DNA from: Chaetoderma sp. LZ-2023a
Taxonomy: Eukaryota > Mollusca > Caudofoveata > Chaetodermatida > Chaetodermatidae
Length of the DNA stretch: 64,000 nucleotides
Direction: 5' to 3'
NCBI GenBank assembly: GCA_034401795.1
Contig: CM067367.1
Span: 81,441,786 to 81,505,785, forward strand
Shown here: one piece after another, positions 35,401 through 45,430 of the stretch
Position numbering within the stretch: position 1 is the first letter of the stretch
How the letters are laid out: each line of letters opens with the position of its first letter
Notes under the pieces: generated by a model
What the model saw: the letters and a program-made list of their open reading frames with translations, nothing else
The model's database searches: none
What the model was told of the DNA's origin: nothing
Position numbers and translations under genes: made by a program

Positions 35401-36176
35401 TGTGGTTAATTTCCAAAACCCAACCCCTTTTGTTACCCAGTCAGTATTGACAACGGTTACAGAAACCATGTTGTGATCTGAGAATGCCACTGGCTTAATA
35501 TTAACATCTCTCCAGTACCCTGTCAACAAACTATTCACATACATTCTGTCGATCCTTGAACCTACTTTACCATCTGCCAAAAACATGTAAGATCTTTACC
35601 ATGAGGTTTTGATATTCTATAGGTGTCAACTAAATGTTCATTATCACATATTTGTGTAAAGAGTCTATGCAATGCATGAGTATAAGTTGAAGTTGCATTC
35701 CTTTCATTTTCTTTATCTACGACACAATTAAAGTCACCACTCATTACTAGGTTCGCAGTGATGGTATTTAGTGCTGTTGTCGACATCTCATTAAAAAAAT
35801 GACGACGTAGTTGATGAGATGCAGGTGCATATATACACAGCAACGTGAAACGTGTTTGTTGTATATCTAGTGTGACTCTCACGCAGCGACAATTTGCATC
35901 TGATACTGAAGAGAGTATATTTACATAGGCTGAACAATGAGGGCGTATAAGAATTACTACGCCTGCACTGTTATCTTGAGATAACGAATAGAATATTCTG
36001 GATCCAGAAATCGTTTCTAAATTATCGTATAATTCTGACTTCTGAATCTTTGTTTCCTGTATCAAAGCATTGTCAATCTGCTCATTTGTTAGAGTCTCTA
36101 GTAAATGACGCTGCTTCATGTCACTATTTAAGCTTTTACAACTGAGTGTACAAATTAGCATAAAAACAACCGCCAT
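32419..36176 (-). pseudogene. Non-LTR ORF2, copy 2 (endonuclease-reverse transcriptase)
   Basis: Endonuclease: MAVVFMLICTLSCKSLNSDM, LIQETKIQKSELYD, LLCIYAPASHQLRR, NLVMSGDFNCVVD, SRIDRMYVNSLLTGYW, FSDHNMVSVTV. RT frame 34,644-33,652 (330 residues without a stop) has LISLLCVDY, VIALDNEMAFDRMEWDFLF, GVRQGCSLSQLVIVIVMESL, then HADDTTVFA where the catalytic box is normally YADD, then LILSGLWYTASVVHMS. C-terminal frame 33,279-32,419 (286 residues) carries RCYLCQMDEETIELLFAECP and the IWKHRC motif. About six stops or frameshifts. The Tyr-to-His change at the catalytic box is a further inactivating mark. Confidence 0.88.
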
Positions 36177-36183
36177 TATTAAG

Positions 36184-37616
36184 CTAACTAGAGGTGTTTT
36201 TCGACCCTCTCTTAGCCCATTTACCTATTTTTCTCTCAAACGCTGTACTACTTAGTTCAACTTTTTTCAACTGCTTATGTTTTAATATATCTGAATCATG
36301 ACGCAGATGCCTATATTTAACCCGTTTTGCCGTCACATACGGAACTAACACCTCTCCTGCCTCTGACCTGTACATGACCATTTCATCGGGTGATTTAGAA
36401 CCAAGTGTTTGAATGGATATATCGGATTCAGCCACTCACATATTATCGTCTTCTATATTACTTTCCTCTATTTCTGATTCAGAACTGTCTCCATCTTTCT
36501 GTCGCTTTGATCCACTCAATCGATCCGAGACACCAATTACTTTCTTTATATTATTTAAATCGTCTAGGTTGAGTGTACTGAGTGGAAAATCACAGTTAGT
36601 TTCAATATCTTGCGACCTTAATTTTACATGTCCTATATTAAAACTTTCTTCCAGAGGATATTGATCAGCATCTTCAACTTGTGTGGAATTAACCTCTCTG
36701 ACATCAGACATGGATTGCCTTGTTTCTGGAGTAAGACTTAGCCCCTCATCTAGAACCTCTATTTCATCGCCTGCAACTACAGCGATTGGATTCTTAGTTT
36801 TTTCACCATGCTTCTCATTAACATGGACTTCAGCTACAATCTCAGCAACTACCGGTTCTTTTGGCATTTTCTTTAGAAACATGCTTCTCATTAACGTGGA
36901 TTTCAGCTGCAATCTCAGCAACTACCGGTTCTATGCCATTTTCTTTAGAAACAACTTGCTCTGCACTTTTATCAGCACCCTTTCTGACAGATTTGTTCTG
37001 CAGGAATCGCCACTTAAAATGATCAGATGACCCACAAACCCACAAATTTGATTTTGTTATGGCAATCTGTTGCAATATGATTTGTGCTTAGGCAGATTCT
37101 ACACTCTTTGATTTGCCCCCCCCCACCCCCCCCCCCCCCCCCACCCCCCCCCCCCCCCCCCCCCACCCTCCACCCCCCCCTGTACCATAATGGTGAGATA
37201 AATCCACTATCTACCGTAACCTTACTTGGGAGAGGTTGTTCTAGCTTTTCGAACCAGATTCCTCTAATGCCATTTTCTAATGTTCGATCAAATGGATAGG
37301 TTTCGTGTTCTACTTTTTCTACTGTGCCATACTTGATCAATTCATTGATAACCCGTTCACCTAGGATCTCTAACAGAACCTTCATCTTAACTAATAGACG
37401 ATCAGAATATATTTCCTCCACATTACACACCTCGCCCTTCATGACAAGGACCTCGTCGAGCAACGTTTCCTTCACACTTTCATTAACTACAGTGACATTC
37501 CATACAGATGTGGACACGTTAATGAGACCTTAAAGGACCCGTGGGCCTGCCCCAACTACGTCCTTCAACCCATGATACACCTCAATTGCCCAAACACCCC
37601 ACGCCTTAGTCGTCAT
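36184..37616 (-). pseudogene. Non-LTR ORF1, copy 2 (CCHC zinc-knuckle protein)
   Basis: Begins MTTKAWGVWAIEVYHGLKD at 37,616. A stop near 37,530 is followed by a long frame (37,517-37,023) with ETLLDEVLVMKGEVCNVEEI and the intact knuckle CRICLSTNHIATDC. A poly-G insertion (plus-strand C-run 37,116-37,180) encodes a run of about 15 Gly just before it. The second knuckle CGSSDHFKWRF has lost Cys residues (first Cys and last Cys). An internal duplication of the NEKH..KENAK.EPVVAEI segment is seen at about 36,800-36,940. The acidic tail ends at 36,184, 8 nt before the ORF2 start. Confidence 0.82.
37116..37180. repeat. Poly-C run in ORF1 of LINE copy 2
   Basis: C-tract of about 65 bp with a few A and one T. 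It is absent from the same place in copy 1 (about 27,130), so it expanded after insertion. Length is likely polymorphic and error-prone in assembly. Confidence 0.95.
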
Positions 37617-38239
37617 GGTGTTTTTTTTAAAAAAAGAGGAAAACCATACTACTACAATATATAAAGGGGAATAATACAAATATATAAGACCAAGACGTCA
37701 GGGAAAGAGCTAATCCCTAAATAAATAGTGTCCCCTTTTGAAACCCTGACGCCTACCAACAAATATACGAATAGATAGTACGGTTTCATATTTGTTAGTT
37801 TGAACCACGTATTAAGTGGTTCACTAACATCTAACCGATTAACGTATACTAACACATATATGAATAGATAGTACAGTCATATATTTGTTAGTCTCTTCGA
37901 GTTGACCGGGGACAGCCAACTGACTATCAAGATTGATATAATTAAAGACGTAAGCGTGCGCACTATAGAAATAGCATACTTGGCGCGCGGAGAAATGTAT
38001 TGAATTGCCCACAGTAAGAGGAGACCTACTAAATGGCGGAAACCGCCAGCTAAGAGGAGTGCCTTTAGAAAATGGAAACACAAAATCCGCTCCAACCAAG
38101 ACAAGAATCTACAAATTAAACACAGTTTGAAAGGAAATACTAATCCGAAATATATGTATAAAATGTATCTACAAATTCGCGCTAGAAACTAGCAAATTCG
38201 GGCAGCAATTGCAGAGCTAAATAAACGCGTGCGTGTAAT

Positions 38240-38625
38240 AGTACTCGGTCAAAATAGTCTCAAAATGTTCATAACATCTTAATTAAATAGTAAAGACATA
38301 CAATTCGTACAACGATGCTTGTCAGCCCGTCATCAATTCTACGTCATGTATGATGGCATTGGTCATGACGTCATCCTACACGTCATGTAGTAGATTATGA
38401 CGTAATATGATACACTGAAAAGGTCCATTAAAGCGTCAATGATCAAGCAACTCCAGACTTGTCCATTTGCAGGTCACAAGACTACTACAGTTTACCTGTA
38501 TAGGTGTCTGCAAATTGAGATTCATAGAGTGCAGGGATAAATTGATCACAATACTGGCAAAACATTGGTCGAGCTTAGCTAGAGAGGGGATGGGGCATAG
38601 CAAAACGTAGAAGCCTCTATTTCAC
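38240..38625. mobile_element. Two partial family A copies, head to head
   Basis: 38,240-38,432 is a plus-oriented right arm (TTAATTAAATAGTAAAGACATACAA, CATGACGTCATCCTACACG, GAAAAGGTCCATT end). 38,450-38,625 is a reverse left arm (TTGTCCATTTGC, TTTACCTGTATAGG, GGGGCATAGC). The first starts directly at the 5' end of LINE copy 2. Confidence 0.72.
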
Positions 38626-38879
38626 GCGGACGTGTCACCAGGGAGCGTTCCCTTACCAGATCGCTACTATAATATTCACGAAACAACGCAATACCACGTA
38701 CAATAATGTAACAATTTGTTTAGTTTAAAATGCTTTACGATTTTTTCCTTAGAAATAGGCATATACCATTTCTGAGTTGAACGCTAAAGAAGATAGAGTG
38801 CGCTCGATTGTTCATTCATAATTGATCATCTATCACTATGTGGACATCTGGGTAGCCCTTTTTAACCCTAAGATCAATA

Positions 38880-39320
38880 TCCTGTGATTCACCCCTCTAG
38901 TGTCAACGACGTTGCAGTGTGCTTAAAATAATACGTATCCCAAATAACGGCCAATATGTTTTTAGAGAAAATGCAATCTTGTTGCTCGGTGAATATTCAT
39001 TTGCAGGCCAAGAGATGACTTTTTTAATTTACCATTAGTATTTACAGAAATAACGTTCTTCTCTCCTGAAAATGAATATTTCTCAAGACAACTGCATGTG
39101 TTGCTTAGGCCGACTCGACCAGTAACAGGTTAATGGGCAAGAAAATTGTAATTTCTGCTTAATCAGATTCGATTTACAGGCCAAGGAAGAACTATTTTTT
39201 AAAATTGTCCACTGGAATGGCTGGCTAGGTTACCGTAAATTGTCAAAACATATTCTTCTCCTGGTGTAGAAATTGGTATTCCTCAAGACCACTGCAGATG
39301 CCGTTTTGACAATCCAGGAA
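38880..39320 (+). mobile_element. Two degraded family B copies
   Basis: 38,890-39,135: CACCCCTCTAGTGTCAACGA, AATATTCATTTGCAGGCCAAG, TTCTCAAGACAACTGC, ACCAGTAACAGGTTAA. 39,160-39,320: GATTTACAGGCCAAGG, TTGTCCACTGGAATGGCTGG, TCCTCAAGACCACTGCAGATG. Both have lost most of the central palindrome. Confidence 0.65.
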
Positions 39321-39935
39321 TCAAATTTTACCTATGACCCGCCCATCTTTATCTAAGCCCCGCCCACACTTGGGCCGTGTTTGGATCGATCGATCTCTGA
39401 AATCCCTGACTTTCAATTTCCAGACAACTGTGCATGCAAGTTGTTTAATATTTTGAAACTAATTGAACTGGGTGCGGTTACTGCCTCAACAACATGTTAT
39501 TAAACAGTAAAGTCATACAATTCGTACGACAACGGTTAGTCCGTCACCATTTAAGCGTGAAGTGGGGAAGCTGCATCATAATCCCATCTATTCTATTGTA
39601 GTCTATTCTAATCTATTCTATTCTATTATCATCAGTTTTAGCTTAGTTCCATTTGATTTATATTCTTGTTGTGCTATTATAATCGTATATATTATTTAAT
39701 ATTATTATATTATATTATATGCCGTCATTTGCCGTATTTCAACTGTATGTGAGTGGGAGACACGGTAATAAGATAAGTCTTAGCGTGTTCCCACTGAAGC
39801 AAAAAATAAATACTGTTTAAACCAATTAAGCGTTCGTGAAAAACATAGCTCCGCCATTCATTCCAATTGATTATGGCGTCATCCTGCAAGTCACGTACTT
39901 GATTATGTCGTCATAAGATTTCTTTATAAACTGGA
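39321..39935 (+). mobile_element. Family A element split by a LINE tail
   Basis: Left part 39,321-39,558 (CAAATTTTACCTATGACCCGCCCATC, GTTTGGATCGATCGATCTC, stem start TTTGAAACTAATTGAACTGG). Right part 39,826-39,935 (CATTCATTCCAATTGATTATGGCGTCATCC, TATAAACTGGAATCC end). The two parts are separated by 267 bp of foreign sequence flanked by TTAAGCGT on both sides (39,551-39,558 and 39,826-39,833). Confidence 0.8.
39559..39825 (+). mobile_element. 5'-truncated LINE 3' tail inserted in family A
   Basis: Contains a TCTATTCTA-type tract (39,585-39,632), then GTATGTGAGTGGGAGACACGG, CTTAGCGTGTTCCCACTGAA, AATAAATACTGTTTAAACCA. The last 90 bp match the LINE tail at 3,320-3,410. The 8-bp direct repeat TTAAGCGT on both sides is the expected target-site duplication. 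Confidence 0.82.
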
Positions 39936-40143
39936 ATCCTATATTACGAAGCTGCGTTGAAATAAGATGGGCTTAAAGTTGTCATACAGGTAGGCTGTTG
40001 AATATGCTGAACATAATTTATCTGAAAGCTGTTGCCGATATACAGGCCAGCCAATGTACATGTATCGGTTGTTAACACACAAATTACAACAGACTGTCTT
40101 GTCACGTGGATTTCTATCCTGATATTATTCCCGATTTAATCAG

Positions 40144-40376
40144 TTACCCCTTAAATCTGTTCAAGAAAATGTCAATTGTTTCATTCAAAATGTCCATTTG
40201 CATACCAAGAGAAAACTATTTTTGAAAATGTACCACTGGGATGACTGGCTCGGTTATCGAGCCCGTCATTCCAGTGGTACATTTTCAAAAACACTGTCTT
40301 CTCTTGGTCTGTAATGGAAATTTCTGAAGACCACTACAGAAGCCGTTTTTGGCTGATATGAGTGTCAAAGTGTTAA
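40144..40376 (+). mobile_element. Family B (TTAA) palindromic element
   Basis: Start TTACCCCTTAAATC, end GAGTGTCAAAGTGTTAA. The centre is a strong palindrome: TACCACTGGGATGACTGGCT + CGGTTATCGAG + CCCGTCATTCCAGTGGTAC. The flanking AGAGAAAACTATTTTTGAAAA / TTTTCAAAAACACTGTCTTCTCT extends the stem. Confidence 0.82.
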
Positions 40377-40599
40377 CACACAGTAAAAGGCCTCTTTGGC
40401 AATCATACTTGTGGGAAAGCCCCAAAAGCGTATTCTCCAGGGTTTTTTTAATTTAGTTTGTAGGCTATCTTTTATTTTTCCGAGGTCATTACTCGATTTT
40501 AACTATTGCCACTATGTTGGGTGCTGCTATCCAGAGGCGAATAATACGAAGATAATATTACTATGGCAGCGATGGCCGCCATTTTAGTAATAACAATTG

Positions 40600-41060
40600 T
40601 GCAATGGATGAATGTAATGCATCGCTCAAGTATTACCGTCATAATCAATCACGTCACATATATAGGCTGACTTCACAATCTTAAAGGATAACTAAACTCA
40701 TCTCTTGATAGCAATTCTCGTGATCTAATATGCCACTCATAAACTATGCAGGTAAGTTTAAGCTTTTTATCATGTCACTAAAGAGAGTGATGATACTAGT
40801 ATGTATCTAAATGTTGGTACATTTCTACAGCCTATGATGGCCGTCATGATTTACTTTTCAACCAATCAGAAAAACCCTAGCGCGTCAGCCTCGGTGTATA
40901 CGTCCAGTCATAGAGGTGCCATCTAGTTTGACAACGTGGTGTAAAGCAACCATACATGTAAGCCGTCGAATATTTGAAACTAATTTGACTGGAAATTGTT
41001 GCTGGCAGCAACAACTTCCAGTCAACTTAGTTAGAAAATATTAAATAAGATGAATATTAC
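40600..41060. mobile_element. Family A fragments, one an isolated hairpin
   Basis: 40,600-40,675 has the right-arm part (CAATGGATGAATG, CATAATCAATCACGTCAC). 40,955-41,055 keeps only the central hairpin: TTGACTGGAAATTGTTGCTG facing CAGCAACAACTTCCAGTCAA, 19 of 20 paired. Between them lies unassigned sequence. Confidence 0.7.
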
Positions 41061-41359
41061 ATACTAATGAATATAATGCATTGGCACTTACATGACATCA
41101 CACACTATCGCTTGAGGAGGCAAAACGGCGACAATCACGGTTTAGGATTTACGTGAGTCTAGACCCTAGCATTGGAAGTAGCAAATACACGTTAGGATTT
41201 ACGCGGTATTACAAAGCGGATAATTGTGATACAGACAAGAGAATGTGACATAAACCATAATCTATCGGTGTAATACAGCTTTTGATATAAGATTATCATC
41301 CCTTTAATTGACAGACCCTACTTCGTCATGAAGCTAGAGAAGTCTGTATACCGGACAAA

Positions 41360-41565
41360 TTGTATGGTTTTGATGGATTTACTATTTAATAAACAATATG
41401 TTGAATATTTTGAAAATAGTTTGACCGGGCGCTGTTGCCACCATATACAGCAACACCCGACTTGGTCAAATTAATTTCAAAATATTCAGCAGTATACCTG
41501 TATATTTAGCTTTAAATGGGATTCTGGGAGGTCATGGTACACTGTGGGCGGGGCTTAGGCCTCTT
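41360..41565 (-). mobile_element. Family A element, partial
   Basis: CTATTTAATAAACAATATGTTGAATATTTTG, GTTTGACCGGGCGCTGTTGC, TGGTCAAATTAATTTCAAAATATTCAGCAG, GGGATTCTGGGAGGTC. The hairpin is kept and the outer arms are lost. Confidence 0.75.
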
Positions 41566-42033
41566 TCTCATTGCCCAATCATGTTTAACTATTTCGTGTA
41601 CTATGTGGATTAATATATAGCCGATATATCGGTTTGCATTCACACTGCTTGGAGATAGTCCCGGACTGGACTGTGGTGCTACCTGGTGGACAGCGAGATA
41701 ACATGATGACCGTAGCGCAACCTGGCAGACAGTGCAAGAAAATGCTGACGTTAACGCCTGGCAGCGTTCCTTAGGGAAGCAATAGCGATATATCGGAAGA
41801 TAAACCGCCGATTTTGTGGGATTAAATTTCGAAATAAATGGCGTATTTATTCCTGTACAAGAGCCAGTTCAATGAAAACGCTAGCCGGTATGCCTGCTAT
41901 TTACAGAAATAGTGGCTGTATGAGAACACGGCCTATAAGTTATATACGCACGGGTCATAGCTAGAAATAGATCACACTGTTATGTTAGAATCGTAATATA
42001 TAGACCCAGGGGCTGATTCAGAAGGTGATTTGA
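41566..42033. other. Spacer with CGATATATCG motifs
   Basis: CCGATATATCGG at 41,619 and GCGATATATCGG at 41,787 are short palindromes about 170 bp apart. No gene was recognised. Confidence 0.4.
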
Positions 42034-42083
42034 CGGGGTTGTGGGTGTGTGTGGGGGTGTGGGGTGTGGGGGTGGGGGTGTGT
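42034..42083 (+). repeat. G-rich GT tract
   Basis: GGGGTTGTGGGTGTGTGTGG and further G-runs separated by GT, giving at least four runs of three or more G in 50 bp. Possible quadruplex on the plus strand. Confidence 0.85.
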
Positions 42084-42117
42084 ACCCAAAATCTTAAGGG
42101 AGTTAGCTCTTGAAAAT

Positions 42118-42233
42118 GGCCTCATTCAGCCACCAGCAGACAGGTAAATATAATTGACAGCCCTGCCGGGGGGCGGGGGGGGGGGGCACGTGCCCCGAGT
42201 ACCCCCCACCCACCAATTGGATCCGCCACTGAG
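42118..42233 (-). mobile_element. Possible hAT-type element end
   Basis: Read on the minus strand, 42,231-42,219 gives CAGTGGCGGATCC followed by AATTGGTGGGTGGGGGGTAC and G/C runs. CAGTGGCGGATCC-like termini with a G-run are known from hAT-type elements in several invertebrates (from memory). Only one end is visible, so the assignment is tentative. Confidence 0.45.
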
Positions 42234-42504
42234 ACTATTGATGGGCTTTTTCCTGTATAGACAACAAGCAGCGCTAAGAGAACTATAGTTGATGTTATTA
42301 TTAGTAGCGGTCAAGTTAATATCTATGTTTCCATAATACTATGTTTCCAAAAATAAAATGGCCGCCATGTATATGACGCCATGTATATGACTTATCCTTA
42401 TAGCCATTCAGTACATTTCCGTAGTATATCTGATTATATTATATTAATGGTAGTTTGAACTATTTATTCATTACTAAATGGAGTTGATGTTGCTAATGCT
42501 GCTG

Positions 42505-42545
42505 CCGACGACGACGACGATGCGGTCAACGATGACCGACGCCAA

Positions 42546-42576
<31 letters not shown>

Positions 42577-42595
42577 TACGACCACGACGACGACA
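42505..42595. repeat. (GAC)n trinucleotide array
   Basis: CGACGACGACGA blocks with GATGCGGTCAACGATGACC between them. Confidence 0.95.
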
Positions 42596-43107
42596 TATGA
42601 TGATTTAATTCCATAAAAATAAATTTCATAGGCTTAGTTGCGAATTTGAATTAGGGACTATTGTCTCTATTTCAATTTGACAACTTAATAAAATTACATT
42701 AATTTATACGTCATGAAATTATCATTTGCTAAGATTGATTTCGTGTCATTACATCTAAGCACACAATTGAATTATATAATTTGATCAATTTTATTTTGAA
42801 TCATTCAGCTGTGAATATGCACTTTTAAGAAGTAAGTGCATGTGCACGCATTGTGCTTGTTGGTATCAGTTATTGAATACTCCAATTCTTTCAAAGCAAT
42901 CGTATTTCTGTGACATTCCAAGAGCAAGGCCAACTATTGAGCATCACGTTTAGGCTACCCTCGCAGACAGTGGATCCAGGTTGCACCGTTCCTACTGTGA
43001 GTAGTTTGAGATATGCTGTGTGGTCAAGTTCAACAGTGATTCGTGTTGAACACGGGTCGAGGGGAATCTGTAAAGCGGGTTAGCATAATTCTAGTGTAAT
43101 AACGATA
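42596..43107. other. AT-rich spacer, nothing recognised
   Basis: No open frame or repeat of note. Confidence 0.4.
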
Positions 43108-43300
43108 TTCACCTCTCGTGTGTCAACTTAACCCTTCAATGGCCATGCCAAGCGAAACGAGCTCTGTAGTGGTCTTGAATGATTCCAATTTGTATGGCAA
43201 GAGGAGACTAGTGTTGAAGGTTTACCACTGGATTCACTGGCTCGGTAAACAAGCCAGTCAGTCCGGTGGTAAATTTTCAAAAAGAAATACTGACGTGGCA
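43108..43300 (+). mobile_element. Family B element, partial
   Basis: TTCACCTCTCGTGTGTCAACTTAACCCTTCAATGG marks the left end (long-form terminus). The palindrome TTTACCACTGGATTCACTGG / CCAGTCAGTCCGGTGGTAAA is at 43,219-43,274. The right end is missing. Confidence 0.72.
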
Positions 43301-43559
43301 AACGTTTAGATTTCTGTTCACTCATCCGGCCAAAAGGAGCTTTCAGAAAGATATTTTTGTATATTCCAGTATATCACAAAAAAGGTTCTTCACATTGCCA
43401 ATAAACGTGTGCTCAAAATGTTCAATTTTCTTGAAAGATCTTCGCCGTTGTAGTGGTAATTGATATAGGTCTCATTTCTAGCGTTTTGAGGCACTGCTGA
43501 TACAATAAGGAGGATGTTGTTACTCTTACACCATTCCCTTTGAATCCCAAAAGATAAAT

Positions 43560-43680
43560 TGGAATATGCATTTACAATTTAATACATATTCTATTTAATA
43601 TTTTGAAAGTAATTTGGCTGAAATTTCATTGTAACTATTTAGTTATCTTGAAATTGAGATTCTGGGAATTCAGAGTTAAT
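43560..43680 (-). mobile_element. Family A fragment
   Basis: ACAATTTAATACATATTC, TATTTTGAAAGTAATTTGGCTG, CTTGAAATTGAGATTCTGGG. Degraded. Confidence 0.5.
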
Positions 43681-43754
43681 ATGTTGCCAGTATGAATTCA
43701 GATAGTTCATGAAGCTTCATGAAAGCTTTTAAAACAGAGAAAACTGCTCACATT

Positions 43755-43756
<2 letters not shown>

Positions 43757-43851
<95 letters not shown>
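43757..43851. repeat. (TA)n microsatellite
   Basis: 47 uninterrupted TA units. It has no stop codon in any frame (only TAT and ATA codons), so it artificially lengthens the RT frame that follows by about 33 codons. Confidence 0.98.
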
Positions 43852-43853
<2 letters not shown>

Positions 43854-44865
43854 CTGTGTATCTGTATATATAGATGGTATACGTTCTAGCCAAATGGAAC
43901 TCACGTGCGGAGTCCCACAAGGTTCTATCTTGGGGCCTGTGCTTTTCCCTCTCTATACTAAGCAACTAGGATCGATTATTGATAATCACAGTTTACAGCA
44001 TCATTTTTACGCTGATGACACCCAGCTCATGACAAGCTTCCCACCAACAGCCCACGACATAGCAACAGCTACAAAACAAATCACTGACTGCTGTGCTGAT
44101 GTAAAGTCATGGATGTCGACAAACATGCTTAAATTAAATGATGAGAAAACTGAAGCCATATTAATAGGACCATCACTTAGACGAGACAAAGCTGAGCTAA
44201 CCAGTTTTGCTGTAGGAGATAGCTCAATTCCAATCTCTAATAAAGTAAAGAATCTTGGTGTAATTTTGGACACCGACTTAAGCATGAAAGATCACGTTAA
44301 CTACCTGTGTAAAGTATGTTTTATGCAATTACGCAACATCGCCTACATTAGAAAATATCTGACAAGAGAAGCTACCGCTACACTTGTTCTAATGACAGTT
44401 ATGTCACGTGTCGACTATTGCAATAGCCTACTCGTCGGTGCGCCAAATAATCTCATCAATCGTTTGCAAGCAATACAAAACACAGCTGCAAGAATCGTGT
44501 CACTATGCAGTAAATACGATCACATTACTCCAATACTCCGTAATCTACACTGGCTACCCGTCGATAAACGTATCGAGTTCAAAATTCCCTGCTTAACTTA
44601 CAAATGCCTAGAAGGTATTGCACCGGCCTACCTCGCCGAACTCTTAGTACGTTACAGTCCCCGCCGTTCACTCAGGTCAGAAAGCAAAAAACAACTTAAC
44701 ATTCCTAAATTCCGAATGAATACATATGGCCAAAAAACATTCTCTTACTCAGCTCCTATCCTATGGAATAAATTGCCTTTGGACATCAAAACATCCCCAA
44801 ACCTGAGCACATTTAAATCTAGACTCAAGACATGTTACTTTCAAAAATGTTATCCAACACCTTGA
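43852..44865 (+). CDS. 5'-truncated CR1/L2-type reverse transcriptase, open frame
   Basis: The longest undamaged coding stretch in the window, about 336 codons from the (TA)n edge to a stop at 44,865, with no frameshift. RT motifs: [20 protein letters not shown] (motif 4), [10 protein letters not shown] (catalytic YADD), [30 protein letters not shown] (motif 7), then [34 protein letters not shown] and [13 protein letters not shown], the C-terminal pattern of CR1/L2/Rex-type LINEs. The RT N-terminus and endonuclease are missing, as expected from abortive reverse transcription. The intact frame suggests a young insertion. Confidence 0.92.
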
Positions 44866-44951
44866 TCTGTATTTTTTCTAGAATACTCTAGATAAGCTTT
44901 CTAAGCGCTTAGAGCACGCTGCTCATGGATTTTGGCGCGTTACAAATGGAC

Positions 44952-45018
<67 letters not shown>

Positions 45019-45033
45019 AGTATTATTATTATT
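44866..45033 (+). mobile_element. 3' UTR and (ATT)n tail of the CR1/L2-type LINE
   Basis: GCTTTCTAAGCGCTTAGAGCA (contains the palindrome TAAGCGCTTA), then TTTTGGCGCGTTACAAATGG, then (ATT)n at 44,951-45,033. A GCGC-containing stem followed by TTTGGCGC..TA.AAAT and a short 3' microsatellite is the recognised 3' end of this LINE group, used by the RT to start copying. Confidence 0.82.
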
Positions 45034-45330
45034 GACGCAATAAGGGAATCCTTTTCTAGCTAAGCTGCACCCACTTTTTGCGTGTTGGAATCAATTTATA
45101 TCCATTGAAACCTGAATTCCCAGAAGATGTTGAAACTAATTTGACTGGGTGCTGTTGCTGCATGGCAAATTAGTTTCAAAGTATTCCACAGAATGTTTAT
45201 TAAATAATAAATCCATCAAGGATATACATTTTACACACTTGCCAGAATATGTCAAGTTCACGACGGGGTATTTCTCTCAAAAATAATTGATTATGACTTC
45301 ATAATGTGTCTGCTATGATCGCGACTGACT
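45034..45330 (+). mobile_element. Family A element
   Basis: GGGAATCCTTTTCTAGCTAAGCTGCACCC, TGTTGGAATCAATTTATATCC, GATGTTGAAACTAATTTGACTGGGTGCTG facing CAAATTAGTTTCAAAGTATTCC, TTTATTAAATAATAAATCC. It lies right after the LINE tail, which may have inserted next to it or into it. Confidence 0.78.
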
Positions 45331-45430
45331 TGAGCCGGAAACGTAATATAATTGATGTATGATCATTATGAAGTGGTGGCTCTATCTGTAGGCATTCATT
45401 AAGGGTATGCGTGGCATACACTGCATACGA

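Larger units (their letters stand above)
31872..38236 (-). mobile_element. Two-ORF non-LTR retrotransposon, copy 2 (L1/Tx1-like)
   Basis: Second near full-length copy of the element at 21,757-28,274, in the same orientation. The 3' UTR (ATTCAATCCAGGTATGGTAG, CATTGACGTCAGTGGGCTGA, GCGGGCGTAGTAG) and 5' UTR (GCGGAAACCGCCAGCTAAGA, GCTAGAAACTAGCAAATTC) both match. ORF1 is interrupted by a poly-C run. The 5' end at about 38,236 joins a family A element. Divergence from copy 1 is visible in almost every line, so the two are old separate insertions rather than a recent duplication. Confidence 0.88.

Noticed and set aside
43753-43851. N-terminal (Tyr-Ile)n of the 370-codon RT frame
   Set aside because: A TA dinucleotide array has no stop codons, so it extends the frame by accident; RT homology starts after it.
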